DNA of 38,060 nt, taken from assembly GCA_964540975.1 (NCBI GenBank), contig CAZIOQ010000055.1:1-38060 (forward strand). The letters are read 5' to 3'. The position numbers and the translations under genes were made by a program. Source of the DNA: CAZIOQ01 sp964540975 (lineage in GTDB: Bacteria; Patescibacteriota; Microgenomatia; UBA12405; UBA6130). Below, piece after piece: positions 7,792 through 16,480 of this stretch. A model generated the notes under the pieces. It worked only from the letters and a program-made list of their open reading frames with translations. It was not told the origin of the DNA and ran no database searches. Each line of letters starts with the position of its first letter. Positions within the stretch are counted from its first letter, which is position 1.

Positions 7792-7887
7792 ATGAGCAGA
7801 GGAGAACATGGTTTATCAGCCAAAATTGTGGCAATTTGTCCTTTTTTAGCCGAACGAAGAAAAGGTTTTATCGCAAAATCCCGTTAG
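7792..7887 (+). CDS. Possible 31-aa ORF in the rtcB leader
   Basis: ATG to TAG frame beginning MSRGEHGLSAKIVAICPF and ending 25 bases before the rtcB ATG. It has no clear ribosome site and no relative that I recognise. Its place in a long leader makes a regulatory peptide possible. Confidence 0.2.
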   Translation: MSRGEHGLSAKIVAICPFLAERRKGFIAKSR

Positions 7888-7912
7888 CCACAGTTGATTG
7901 ATAAGGCTGAAA

Positions 7913-9319
7913 ATGGAAATTAGTTTAAAAAAGATCAGCACCAATAAATGGCTCGTTGAAGATGGAGAGAAAAAAAGAGCCAAGGTAATTGTTTATCTTG
8001 ATGATCAATTAGTGGCCACAGTAAAAAAAGATCGCTCTTTGATCCAATTGCTTGAAGCAGCCAAATTGCCTCATATTTTGTCTCCGGTGGTGGGAATGCC
8101 TGATATTCATGAAGGTTTTGGTTTGCCAATTGGGGGAGTGATGGCGGCGGAAAATTTGGTTTCTGCTGGGGCAGTGGGAATGGATATTAATTGCGGGGTG
8201 AGGCTTTTGGTTAGTCCTTTAAAATATGACCCAGCCAGGTTTAATCAAGATTTTCTCCGTCAATTGATTAGGGAAATTGAAAGGGAAGTGCCGGTTGGTT
8301 TAGGCAGTCGCCATCAACAGTCTTTGGGACTAAATTTTGAAAAAATTATTGTTGAAGGTGTTCCATTTTTAATCAAACAAGGCCTTGGGCAACCAGGAGA
8401 GGAGAAGATGATCGAGGAAGAAGGTTGTCTTTCGGGAGCGAGGTTAGAGGTTTTGTCAGACCAGGCAATCAAAAGAGCGAGAAATGAGTTAGGCACCTTA
8501 GGCTCAGGCAATCATTTTATTGAAATTCAAATGGTTGAGGAAATTTTTGATGACGAGTTGTGCCAAAAGTGGGGGATTTTTGAGGACCAAATCTGTTTGA
8601 TGATTCATACTGGTTCGCGGGCCTTAGGCCACCAGACCTGTATTGATTACACCAACAGATTTTTTAGCCAACAGTCAAAGTTTGGCATTACGGTGCCAAA
8701 CAAAAATTTGGCTGCTGTTCCCCAAGATAGTAGTCTGGGCCAGGCCTATTTGTCAGCAATGGCCGGCGCGGTTAATTTTGCTTTTGCCAACCGCCAGCTG
8801 ATTACCCATCTTATTCGCCAAGTTTTTAAAAAGAATTTCGGCCCTCAAGGAGAGTTAAGGTTAATTTATGATGTTGCTCACAATATTGCTAAATGGGAGG
8901 AGCATCAGAAGAAAAAAGTTTTGGTTCATCGAAAAGGAGCCACCAGAGCCCTGCCCAAAAACCATCCTTTAATCCCAAAAGTTTATCAATCAACTGGTCA
9001 GCCAGCAATTGTCCCTGGCAGCATGGGAACATCTTCTTTTCTGATGGTTGGTTTACCGCCGGCGGCAGAAACTTATTTTTCAATTAACCATGGTGCGGGG
9101 AGGGCGATGAGCCGAGGAGAAGCAATCAGAACAATAAAACTTAAAGATTTTGAGTCAAAAATGGCCACCGTGGTTTACAACCGACCATTCAAAATGATTG
9201 TTGATGAAGCCCCCCAGGCTTATAAAGACATTAACTTAGTGGTGGAGACTTTGGTTAAGCCAGGATTAAGCAAAAAAGTTTGTCGCCTAAAGCCTTTGAC
9301 AGTGATTAAAGGAACTTGA
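7913..9319 (+). CDS. rtcB: RNA-splicing ligase RtcB
   Basis: GTP- and Mn-dependent ligase joining RNA 2',3'-cyclic phosphate or 3'-phosphate ends to 5'-OH ends, in RNA repair or tRNA splicing. 468 residues, full length. Visible motifs: GMPDIHEGFGLPIGG (61-75), the metal-site GMDINCGVR (89-97, Asp91 and Cys94), LGSGNHFIE, IHTGSRALGHQ, YDVAHNIAKWEEH, and the C-terminal NHGAGRAMSRGEA, whose His is the residue guanylylated in the family. ATG 7913 is chosen, seven bases after AAGG (7903-7906); a TTG 15 bases upstream is less likely. No archease or rtcA is nearby. A short TAGCC (7885-7889) in the leader can pair with the ribosome site. Confidence 0.97.
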   Translation: MEISLKKISTNKWLVEDGEKKRAKVIVYLDDQLVATVKKDRSLIQLLEAAKLPHILSPVVGMPDIHEGFGLPIGGVMAAENLVSAGAVGMDINCGVRLLVSPLKYDPARFNQDFLRQLIREIEREVPVGLGSRHQQSLGLNFEKIIVEGVPFLIKQGLGQPGEEKMIEEEGCLSGARLEVLSDQAIKRARNELGTLGSGNHFIEIQMVEEIFDDELCQKWGIFEDQICLMIHTGSRALGHQTCIDYTNRFFSQQSKFGITVPNKNLAAVPQDSSLGQAYLSAMAGAVNFAFANRQLITHLIRQVFKKNFGPQGELRLIYDVAHNIAKWEEHQKKKVLVHRKGATRALPKNHPLIPKVYQSTGQPAIVPGSMGTSSFLMVGLPPAAETYFSINHGAGRAMSRGEAIRTIKLKDFESKMATVVYNRPFKMIVDEAPQAYKDINLVVETLVKPGLSKKVCRLKPLTVIKGT

Positions 9320-9364
9320 AACGATTTTTTAGGCAAAGATCACCAAACGGAGTAATTGGCAGAA

Positions 9365-10633
9365 TTACTTAATGGTTAGAGCATAAAGATTGGCGGGTAG
9401 ATTAGAATAAAGAGAGGTAAGAATCATCAGCCGATTGCCATCAGGCCAGGGATAAACACAACTATCTTCAAATGGCCCGGCAAAAAGAACTTGTTCGTTG
9501 CTTCCATCATATTCAATCACCTTAATCTTGTTTTCTTCAACAAAAATCAAATGCCTGTTAGTGGCAAGCCAATAAATTGGTTGATAATTTAGCCTGGCTA
9601 ATTTTTCTCCAAGAGTTTCTCCCGGCTTTAATTTTTCAGCTTCCACTCCCAACTGGTCTTTTTCACCAATCAAAAAGTTGGTATCTTCCTTAAGATCATA
9701 AACATAAACATTATTAGGCTTTATTTCTCTTTGCTCTGGCTGATCAGATCTAGCCGGTGGATGAGAGATCAGATTTTCCGGAATAGTGGCACTCTGGGTA
9801 GCAAGATAAAAAAATTTTTCTTCATTAGGAGAAAAAGTGATCAAAACAGCTGATTTAGTCAGCGGGTCCCAAAGTTCTTTTGGTAAAAGTTTTAATTTAA
9901 CTTCCAATAAAGAATCTTTCTCTTTTTGCCATTGATCAACAAGAGCCAAAAGATTAAAACTAATATCCCTTAATTGATCAACAGAAGTGAATCTATCAGC
10001 CGGAAGAAGATAAGCTCTATCAACTTCGTCTTTGGAATTAAGAAAAAAAGCAAGGATTTGTCTTGAGTCAGGACTCCAAACAAATTTTGCTTTACTCCAA
10101 TCATAATAAATGCTATTGTTAGTTAGCTGCCTTGTTTGGTCTCGAGCAATATTCAAAGGTTGGGTAGTCAAATCATTAAGCCAAACTCCATTTTTAGTCT
10201 GAGCCGAGGCCGAAGCAACACTATAAACTACCTTTAATCCATCCGGAGAAAGGGTTGGATTAAGAGCGCCAGCCAAAGTAATTGGTTTCAAATCAGGAGC
10301 ATTCCGAAAAAGATGAGCTTCTGTTTGTTTAACAATTTCTTTTTTGATTTCAATTGTTTTTTCCCAAGGAAGGAAGCCATCTTTGACAATTTTTATTTTG
10401 TAAGTGTCAGGAACAAGGTTAACGGTGTCATCAGTAGCAGTCACTAATTTGTCATTAACAAAAACTGAAGCGCCTTTTGGGATCGAGTTAGCGACCAAAA
10501 GCCCGGTGCCAGTTAAAAGTTTATTCTTAATATCTGGTTTGTATCCGCGGATAAAAAAGCCAGCAACAATTACGCCGGCAAAGATGGAAATAAAAACAGA
10601 GATCAAAACTAACCAAGATCTTTTTGGGTTCAT
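9365..10633 (-). CDS. Membrane-anchored PEGA / beta-propeller protein
   Basis: 422 residues. One N-terminal membrane helix (WLVLISVFISIFAGVIVAGFF, about 6-26) is a signal anchor, with the rest outside. Residues about 45-100 form a PEGA domain (IPKGASVFVNDKLVTATDD, then KIKIVKDGFLPWEKTI), a small beta domain found in surface proteins. The remainder has TolB/WD40-like propeller repeats (LNPTLSPDGLKVVYSV, KFVWSPDSRQILAFF, ITFSPNEEKFFYL). It is likely a wall- or envelope-associated binding protein; no catalytic residues are evident. The start is ATG 10633, seven bases after a -10 box; the frame continues 14 codons upstream without support. It converges with rtcB across 45 bases holding a weak AGTAATT/AATTACT hairpin (9351-9369). 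Confidence 0.85.
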   Translation of the reverse strand: MNPKRSWLVLISVFISIFAGVIVAGFFIRGYKPDIKNKLLTGTGLLVANSIPKGASVFVNDKLVTATDDTVNLVPDTYKIKIVKDGFLPWEKTIEIKKEIVKQTEAHLFRNAPDLKPITLAGALNPTLSPDGLKVVYSVASASAQTKNGVWLNDLTTQPLNIARDQTRQLTNNSIYYDWSKAKFVWSPDSRQILAFFLNSKDEVDRAYLLPADRFTSVDQLRDISFNLLALVDQWQKEKDSLLEVKLKLLPKELWDPLTKSAVLITFSPNEEKFFYLATQSATIPENLISHPPARSDQPEQREIKPNNVYVYDLKEDTNFLIGEKDQLGVEAEKLKPGETLGEKLARLNYQPIYWLATNRHLIFVEENKIKVIEYDGSNEQVLFAGPFEDSCVYPWPDGNRLMILTSLYSNLPANLYALTIK

Positions 10634-10640
10634 TGAATTG

Positions 10641-10669
10641 ATAATAACAAAACCAAGTTGACAAATCAA
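10641..10669 (-). promoter_or_regulatory. Promoter giving a leaderless start
   Basis: TTGATT (10669-10664), 17 bases, TATTAT (10646-10641), seven bases to the ATG at 10633. Confidence 0.6.
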
Positions 10670-10730
10670 TGGCAAAAAATCTTTTAATTCCGCCTCTTAA
10701 AAAACTTAGTCTTGCCCCAATCTACTGTGG

Positions 10731-10760
10731 TTGGCGCTTAATGATTGATGGTGTTAAACT
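10731..10760 (+). promoter_or_regulatory. rnhB promoter, leaderless
   Basis: TTGGCG (10731-10736), 18 bases, TAAACT (10755-10760), six bases to the ATG at 10767. Confidence 0.55.
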
Positions 10761-10766
10761 TAATTG

Positions 10767-11417
10767 ATGTTTGTGGTTGATTTTTCTTTTGAAAAAAGGA
10801 TTTGGCAGCGGAAAAAATTAGCGGTTGGGGTAGATGAAGTAGGGAGAGGTGCTCTTGCCGGACCAGTACTCGCTGCCGCGGTTATTTGGCCAAAGTTAAC
10901 GAAAACAAAGGAGCAAGAAATTTTGTCCGTAGGGATTAATGATTCTAAAAAATTAAAACCGCGGCAGCGAGAAAAACTAGCCTACTTTATCAAAAAGAAT
11001 TGTTTGGCTTGGGGAATAGGACAAAGCAGTGTGGCAAAGATTAATCGCTTGGGAATTGTTAAGGCGGTCCAAAAAGCAATGAGACAGGCAGTTGCTGAGG
11101 CTCAAAAAAGATTAAAAAAGAAGACACCGCTATTTTTACTGGTTGATGCCTTCCATGTTAAATATGTGCCGGGAATTAGATTAAAAAATCAAAAGCCAAT
11201 TATCAAGGGCGATCAAAAATCAATTTCAATCGCCGCCGCCTCAATTATTGCCAAAGTTGATCGAGACAAAACAATGGTTAAGCTTTCGCCTCGTTATCCA
11301 AAATATAATTGGGGAAGAAATAAAGGCTATGGCACCAAAATCCATCGACAAGCGATTAAAAAATTTGGGGCCACTCGCTGGCACCGAAAACAATATATTA
11401 TCAACTGGCTTAATTGA
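10767..11417 (+). CDS. rnhB: Ribonuclease HII
   Basis: Removes ribonucleotides and RNA primers from RNA-DNA hybrids. 216 residues, the usual length. Catalytic carboxylates are visible: Asp23-Glu24 in VGVDEVGRGALAGPV, an Asp in LLVDAF (about 127), and an Asp in SIIAKVDRDK (about 155). INDSKKL and GYGTKIHRQAI are also family blocks. The start is ATG 10767, directly downstream of a -10 box and with no Shine-Dalgarno; a TTG one codon upstream is possible. It is a single gene, followed by the mreB promoter. Confidence 0.95.
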   Translation: MFVVDFSFEKRIWQRKKLAVGVDEVGRGALAGPVLAAAVIWPKLTKTKEQEILSVGINDSKKLKPRQREKLAYFIKKNCLAWGIGQSSVAKINRLGIVKAVQKAMRQAVAEAQKRLKKKTPLFLLVDAFHVKYVPGIRLKNQKPIIKGDQKSISIAAASIIAKVDRDKTMVKLSPRYPKYNWGRNKGYGTKIHRQAIKKFGATRWHRKQYIINWLN

Positions 11418-11448
11418 CAGCTTGAGTAGGCATAATCTTTCTCGTCGA

Positions 11449-11477
11449 TTGGTAATTTTTTCTTAATTTGTTATAAT
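11449..11477 (+). promoter_or_regulatory. mreB promoter
   Basis: TTGGTA (11449-11454), 17 bases, a perfect TATAAT (11472-11477). It gives a leader of about 100 bases without a Shine-Dalgarno, unlike most neighbours. The leader ends in the palindrome TTTTGATCAAAA (11572-11583), whose last A is the first base of the mreB ATG. Confidence 0.6.
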
Positions 11478-11582
11478 GATTTTAAGACCTGGGAAAAAAT
11501 ATCTTAAGACAACCAAAATGTATCAGAGTATATCAAAATTTAATGGTTAAGAAAATAATTTTGGACAAATTTTTTGATCAAA

Positions 11583-12587
11583 ATGCCACTTTTTAAAAGA
11601 TTAGGGATTGATCTTGGGACGACCAATTCTTTAGTCTGGGAAGTAGGTAGAGGGATAGTTTTAAATGAGCCGACAGTCATAGCAGTTTCTTTGGACAACA
11701 ATCGGATTTTAGCTGTTGGTCGAGAGGCAAAAGCAATGGTGGGTAAAGCTCCGGAATATATTTCAGTTCGGCGGCCAATGCGAGAGGGAGTAATTGCTGA
11801 TTATGAGGCAACAGAGGCAATGCTTAAGTTTTTTATTAGAAAAGTTTGCGGTTCAACTGCTTTATTTAAACCTGAAGTTTTGCTTTGTGTTCCTGCCGGA
11901 GTGACGCAGGTTGAACAGCGGGCAGTTGTTGAGGCCACTTTAGCCGCTGGCGCCAGAGTGGCTTGGTTGATTGATGAGCCTTTGGCCGCGGCAATCGGCG
12001 CTCAAATCCCAATCGCCGAACCATCAGGCAATATGATTGTTGATATTGGGGGTGGTTCTTGTGAGGCAGCAGTGATTTCTTTGGGTGGGGTAGTCAATCA
12101 TCGCAGTTTAAGGGTGGCGGGTAATAAGCTAGATGAAGCAATTATGAATTATTTGAGAAAAAAATTTAATTTGTTGATTGGTGAACAGACGGCGGAATTG
12201 ATTAAGATTAAAATTGGTGGGGCAATCGTGCCTAAAAAACAAGAGGGTTTAGAAATTCGCGGCCGAGATTCGATCACTGGTATGCCGAAGAAAATTTTTT
12301 TGACAGCAGCTCAAGTAGTTGAGGCCATTGAGGAACCTTTAAACCAGATTTTGGCTGCGATCAAAGGAGTTTTGGAAGAAACTCCCCCGGAATTGGTTTC
12401 AGATGTGGTGGAAAAGGGAATTATTTTAAGCGGCGGAACAGCTCTCTTGCAGGATTTAGACAAATTTTTTACTAGCCAATTGGGAGTAGTTTGCCATTTG
12501 GTTGATGAACCGCTTTTGTCAGTTGTCAAAGGGACGGGAATGGTTTTAGAAAATTTGGAGACTTATAAAAAGTCTTTGAAAAAATGA
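11583..12587 (+). CDS. mreB: Rod shape-determining protein MreB
   Basis: Actin-like filament protein that directs side-wall synthesis at the inner membrane face. 334 residues, full length. The nucleotide-binding motifs are clear: GIDLGTTNSLVW (8-19), the VRRPMREGVIADYEATEAML block, IDEPLAAAIGA, VDIGGGSCEAAVISLGG (about 158-174) and LSGGTALLQDLD near 285. The start is ATG 11583; a TTG three codons upstream (11574) is in frame. mreC/mreD do not follow; the gene stands alone, with a 480-base AT-rich stretch downstream. Its presence suggests an elongated cell. Confidence 0.96.
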   Translation: MPLFKRLGIDLGTTNSLVWEVGRGIVLNEPTVIAVSLDNNRILAVGREAKAMVGKAPEYISVRRPMREGVIADYEATEAMLKFFIRKVCGSTALFKPEVLLCVPAGVTQVEQRAVVEATLAAGARVAWLIDEPLAAAIGAQIPIAEPSGNMIVDIGGGSCEAAVISLGGVVNHRSLRVAGNKLDEAIMNYLRKKFNLLIGEQTAELIKIKIGGAIVPKKQEGLEIRGRDSITGMPKKIFLTAAQVVEAIEEPLNQILAAIKGVLEETPPELVSDVVEKGIILSGGTALLQDLDKFFTSQLGVVCHLVDEPLLSVVKGTGMVLENLETYKKSLKK

Positions 12588-13068
12588 CGTCTTTTCCGTC
12601 TGTGGAAGGGCATAAGTTTCGCAGACGCGAAAATAATAAATTGCTTAAGAAATAAGACTTATTTCTTATTAATTTAGGTTATTTTTTCGGAGAAAAATAA
12701 TTATTTTGTAATTGCCTATATTTATAAAAGAAAAACTCATATAAGATTTGTATGCTTAAAACCAAATTAAATAATATTTTCTATTTATAGGGTTTATCTT
12801 AAAAATAAAATGATAAAATTTTTTGATCAAAACAGTCTTTTTGCCCTAAAATGCTATTAGTTAATATATCCTTATAATATAAAATCTTTAGCGGCTTTAA
12901 TCATTAAATGCTAAATAAACTTAGTATTATATTAAAGGATATAATAATTTTTAAAAAAATTATTGATTATTGTTGGCAAAAATTTTAAAAGCACTTTTTG
13001 CCAGAACCAAGAAAACAAAAATTAAATTTTAAAAGACAAATTTTGACTAAAAAACAAAGAAAAACGAA
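12588..13068. other. AT-rich gene desert with hairpins
   Basis: No gene seen. Near the mreB end, CGTCTG (12597-12602) can pair with CAGACG (12622-12627), competing with a TTTCGC/GCGAAA hairpin (12617-12632). A perfect 10-bp inverted repeat, AAGAAATAAG/CTTATTTCTT (12647-12667), may end the mreB transcript. Further on, a second copy of the mreB-start palindrome TTTTGATCAAAA lies at 12821-12832. Confidence 0.5.
12866..12942. repeat. Imperfect inverted repeat in the desert
   Basis: ATATCCTTATAATATAA (12866-12882) and TTATATTAAAGGATAT (12927-12942) are reverse complements except for one extra base, with a 44-base spacer. It could be a cruciform or a worn element end. Confidence 0.45.
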
Positions 13069-13953
13069 ATGAATATCGAGAAAAAGACCCAGAAGAAGCG
13101 GGAAATTTTAAAAATAGCCCTAAATAGCAATTCCAAGAAAGATCTGCTAGGACAAATTGAGAATTTGATTGAAAAAAATAGGCAGATAACCGTGGTTACC
13201 CCTAACCCAGAGTTTGTGGTTTTGGGAGAAAAAGACCGATCTTTCGCCAAAATCTTAAATAGGGCGGATTTTGTCTTGCCCGATGGCAGTTATCTTTTTT
13301 GGGCAAAATTCATTCAAGAAAGGCGGCGAGAGCAAAAAAATTATCAAAAATGGCCTTTAGTATTAAAAATTTTTATCAGTGGGTTTTGGGGAATCGAAGC
13401 GAGCTTAAAAATCCATGGCGGTAATTTAGCGGAAAAAAGGATTACAGGAACCGATTTTATGGTTGATCTTTTAAAGCTGGCGGCAGCTAAAAAATGGCAG
13501 GCTTTTTTTCTTGGCGCTGGACCGGGAATAGCCTATAAAGCGGGGGAGAAGCTTAAAGAAAAGATCCCGGGATTAAAAATTGCTGGTTTTTTTTCTGGTA
13601 ATGCTGATCCAAAAGGAGATAGAAAGAGCTGTTTTGAGATTAAAAAGGCGATAAGAAAGCTAAAAGACAAAAAAATAGAGCTTTTGTTTGTTGCTTATGG
13701 GATGGGGAAACAGGAAAGATGGATATCAAGAAATTTGCCTAAAGTTCCAGTTAATTTAGCGATGGGCGTTGGGGGAGCTTTTGATTATTATTCTGGTTTA
13801 GTTCCTCGGGCGCCTTTGTGGCTGAGAAAACGGGGTGGAGAATGGTTTTATCGACTTTTTAAACAGCCTTGGAGAATCAAAAGACAACTGAGACTTTTAA
13901 AGTTTTTATGGCTAGTGCTTTCCGAAAAGGTGTTTTTGGACTTCAAAAATTAA
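13069..13953 (+). CDS. WecG/TagA/CpsF family glycosyltransferase (GT26)
   Basis: 294 residues. GT26 enzymes move a sugar such as ManNAc from a UDP donor onto a polyprenyl-linked acceptor on the inner membrane face, in surface polymer assembly. Blocks seen: VTPNPEFVVLGEKD (about 43-56), LPDGSYLFWA, GTDFMVDLL, FFLGAGPGIAYKAG, LLFVAYGMGKQERWI and the C-terminal GVGGAFDYYSGLVPRAP..WLRKRGGEWFYRLFKQPWR. The donor and acceptor cannot be told. It is isolated between two AT-rich stretches of about 450-480 bases, unlike the packed genes elsewhere, which fits acquisition or loss of neighbours. No Shine-Dalgarno precedes the ATG. Confidence 0.92.
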   Translation: MNIEKKTQKKREILKIALNSNSKKDLLGQIENLIEKNRQITVVTPNPEFVVLGEKDRSFAKILNRADFVLPDGSYLFWAKFIQERRREQKNYQKWPLVLKIFISGFWGIEASLKIHGGNLAEKRITGTDFMVDLLKLAAAKKWQAFFLGAGPGIAYKAGEKLKEKIPGLKIAGFFSGNADPKGDRKSCFEIKKAIRKLKDKKIELLFVAYGMGKQERWISRNLPKVPVNLAMGVGGAFDYYSGLVPRAPLWLRKRGGEWFYRLFKQPWRIKRQLRLLKFLWLVLSEKVFLDFKN

Positions 13954-14373
13954 TCCCCACCTAATATCTTCTAATATTTATATTAAAGGCCTTTGACTCT
14001 AGGTTATTTTGGACGAACATGTAAAATTTGTTGATATCAAATTAATCTTTTAGGATATTTGAGTATTATTTGAAATAATTTGATATATATTATTAATTTC
14101 AAGCTGGAATTTTTGATTTTTAATTAGCTTCTCCGCTCAATATAATCGCATAAAAACCGCAAGATATGTTTTTTAAATTTAATTTTTGTGAAAATAATGT
14201 GAAATAATAAAATTTAACAATTTTTCCCTTCAACAAAAGCTGATTTTTTTATAGGATAGAATTTGGGGTAGTTTTATTTGATCTGTTTGATAATGGTAGG
14301 GGGGCAGTTTAACAATTGGGAAGATGGAAAAGATGGGTTGGTGAGATCATCTTAAGGCGCGGAACAAAATTTT
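13954..14373. other. AT-rich gene desert
   Basis: No gene, tRNA or clear terminator seen. Short AT-rich near-palindromes (for example TTATTTGAAATAA near 14068) are expected by chance at this composition. The last 100 bases are less AT-rich and lead into the folD promoter. Confidence 0.5.
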
Positions 14374-14402
14374 TTGGTAGAGATGAGAATTTGGTGTAAA
14401 AT
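14374..14402 (+). promoter_or_regulatory. folD promoter
   Basis: TTGGTA (14374-14379), 17 bases, TAAAAT (14397-14402), nine bases to the ATG: a leader of at most about three bases and no Shine-Dalgarno. Confidence 0.6.
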
Positions 14403-14411
14403 AGAGCTAAG

Positions 14412-15311
14412 ATGAAAACAGTTATTTTTGATGGCCAGAAAGCAGGTAGGAAAATAGGAGAAAAATTAAAAACGAAGCTTGAGAAACTAAAAAAGCAGGG
14501 GAAAATTCCAAGTTTGGTTTCAATTTTAGTTGGTGACAATTTGGCAAGTAAAATTTACCTTAAAAAGAAAAAGGAGTTTGCGGCCAGGATCGGTCTTGAT
14601 TTTAAAACTTTTTATTTTCAACCAAATGAGATTAAGAAAATTAAAAGGACAATTGGAGATTTAAATTGTGATCAGAATGTTGGTGGAATAATGGTTCAAC
14701 TGCCATTACCTGATGATTGGTTAGCAAAAGACAAGTTAACAGTCTTGAACTTGATTAGTCCGGAAAAAGATGTTGATTGTTTAACTGCTTTCAATCTTGG
14801 CCGCTTGTTTTTAGGTCAACCTTTGTATCTGCCAGCAACAGTTTTGGCAATCAAGAAAATTCTTCAACTAGCAGGTCTTAACAAAAATAATATTTTAGGA
14901 AAAAATGCCTGTGTTGTGGGAAAATCATCACTTATTGGCAAACCAACAGCAATTTTGCTAACTAATATGGGAGCAACGGTGACTGTTTGTCATCGGCAAA
15001 CAAAAGATTTGATTGGTTATACCGCTAAAGCTGATATTTTAATTTCCGCCACCGGTCAACCAAATTTAATTAACGGGAGAATGGTCAAAAAGGGAGCGAT
15101 TGCCATTGATGTCGGTTCGCCCAAACCAGATTTTGATTTTAAATCAGTGAGCAAAAAGGCGAAGTTTATCACTCCGGTGCCTAGCGGAGTCGGGCCGATG
15201 ACTGTTGCTTGTTTAATGGAAAATTTTCTCCAGTCGATTTCTGGCAACAGTTTTTTGTTCGCTGACCAGAATATAAAACTGGCAGGGAAGGCAGCAAAAG
15301 ATGAGTTTTAA
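14412..15311 (+). CDS. folD: Bifunctional methylene-THF dehydrogenase / methenyl-THF cyclohydrolase
   Basis: Interconverts 5,10-methylene-THF and 10-formyl-THF with NAD(P), supplying one-carbon units. 299 residues. Motifs: the YxxxK region SKIYLKKKKEFA (about 44-55), GGIMVQLPLPDDW (about 94-106), PEKDVDCLTAFNLGRL, the Rossmann turn VVGKSSLIGKPTA (about 175-187), and the C-terminal TPVPSGVGPMTVACLMENF. It complements glyA in this window. Its last 11 bases overlap the next gene, so the two are co-transcribed and probably translationally coupled. Confidence 0.96.
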   Translation: MKTVIFDGQKAGRKIGEKLKTKLEKLKKQGKIPSLVSILVGDNLASKIYLKKKKEFAARIGLDFKTFYFQPNEIKKIKRTIGDLNCDQNVGGIMVQLPLPDDWLAKDKLTVLNLISPEKDVDCLTAFNLGRLFLGQPLYLPATVLAIKKILQLAGLNKNNILGKNACVVGKSSLIGKPTAILLTNMGATVTVCHRQTKDLIGYTAKADILISATGQPNLINGRMVKKGAIAIDVGSPKPDFDFKSVSKKAKFITPVPSGVGPMTVACLMENFLQSISGNSFLFADQNIKLAGKAAKDEF

Positions 15312-16170
15312 AGAAAAATTTTTTCCTGTTACTGCCGAGATCAAAATGAAGCCTCTCTGCCCGGGGAAGGGCGAAATTTCCCCGGTTGGTTCGGCTTATG
15401 ATCACGGGATTATTTTAAGGCACGAAACAAACAAAAATTATCTACTTTTGCGCCCAATTTTGTTAATTATCAAAAATCAACTTTACCGATTAGAGATCAA
15501 AAACAAAGAAAACCTTTGGGATTTAAAAGAGTTGTTAAAGCACAATTCAGTGGTAATTTATATTAACCATTTGACTTCTGTTGACCCCCTTTTTATTATG
15601 AGCAATTTGTTAGAAGAAGGTGATTTTGATTTCCAAATTGTTGCTCCGGTTTCAAGAAAACACTATGATTTTTTCCGTAAGCCCCTCAGTGCTCTTGCTT
15701 TTAGAATTGGTCAAGGGTTGGGAATTAAGCTTTATCCAATCGTTCAACATTATGACCATCAATCTTATTCTGAAAAGGAGGACTCAAGGTTAGCCTTAAG
15801 ATTTTTCTCTCAATTTAAAAAATTAAGCCAACAGCCAGGAACCGTGTTTCTGATTGCTCCTGAAGGAACAAGAAACGAGTTTGGGGTTAGTCTTCAGCCA
15901 GCTCAACCAGGAATTGGTCTAATGGCAAAAATAAACCCTGAGGTTTATTTTGCGCCCGTGGGAATTGTTCCCCAAGAAAAAATCACTTCTGGGCTTAATT
16001 TTGGCAGACAGTTTGCTCTTGTTTATGGTAAGCCTTTTCAGTTAGATCAACTAGAAGTTAAGGACAAAACCAGAATTGAAATCGCTCAAGATTTAATGAC
16101 CAGATTAGCTAACTTGTTACCGGAATCAATGCGAGGAGAATACCAATTGTTATCAAAGATTGCTTCTTGA
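15301..16170 (+). CDS. PlsC-like acyltransferase
   Basis: 289 residues. Acyltransferases of this family move a fatty acid onto lysophosphatidic acid or related acceptors at the membrane. The catalytic NHxxxxD motif is NHLTSVD (about 81-87), and the acceptor-site motif is APEGTRN (about 191-197), with a further FAPVGIVP block. There is no clear membrane helix; the N-terminal 45 residues before the domain are unusual. It overlaps folD by 11 bases (ATG inside the folD end). Many CPR bacteria lack lipid synthesis and may remodel scavenged lipids, which would suit a lone acyltransferase; that is inference. Confidence 0.85.
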   Translation: MSFKEKFFPVTAEIKMKPLCPGKGEISPVGSAYDHGIILRHETNKNYLLLRPILLIIKNQLYRLEIKNKENLWDLKELLKHNSVVIYINHLTSVDPLFIMSNLLEEGDFDFQIVAPVSRKHYDFFRKPLSALAFRIGQGLGIKLYPIVQHYDHQSYSEKEDSRLALRFFSQFKKLSQQPGTVFLIAPEGTRNEFGVSLQPAQPGIGLMAKINPEVYFAPVGIVPQEKITSGLNFGRQFALVYGKPFQLDQLEVKDKTRIEIAQDLMTRLANLLPESMRGEYQLLSKIAS

Positions 16171-16237
16171 CATATTAACTAACCTTTTGTTATCTTTATA
16201 CTATTAAAGTTATTTTTTGATTGATAATAAAAGAACA

Positions 16238-16456
16238 ATGGCTGAAACAAAGCAAAAAACCATTTCCTTAGACAACCTGCCTGATTTGTTAACTGTTAAA
16301 GAGGTGGCTCAAATTCTTCGGGTATCTCCCTTAACTATTAAAAGATGGGGCAAAAGAGGCAAGTTGCCACCGATTCGGATTAATTCTCGCGGTGATAGGA
16401 GATATCGCAAAAGCGCTGTTTTATATCTTTTAGGGATGGAGGAAAAGGAAGAGTAA
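16238..16456 (+). CDS. Small MerR/excisionase-type HTH protein
   Basis: 72 residues. A single winged helix-turn-helix: LLTVKEVAQILRVSPLTIKRW (about 17-37), then the wing GKLPPIRINSRGDRRYRKSAVLYLL. Such proteins are phage or element excisionases or small regulators; no integrase is adjacent. ATG 16238 is preferred, since the frame upstream begins only with a TTG at 16217. TTGACA at 16168 followed 17 bases later by a weak -10 (TTATCT) may be its promoter. It converges with fic across 24 bases. Confidence 0.8.
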   Translation: MAETKQKTISLDNLPDLLTVKEVAQILRVSPLTIKRWGKRGKLPPIRINSRGDRRYRKSAVLYLLGMEEKEE

Positions 16457-16480
16457 CATTTTTCTTTGGGGCGACTCTTT

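Noticed and set aside
9351..9369. AGTAATT/AATTACT as a bidirectional terminator of rtcB and the PEGA gene
   Set aside because: The stem is AT-only, overlaps a stop codon and has no T-run; too weak to call.
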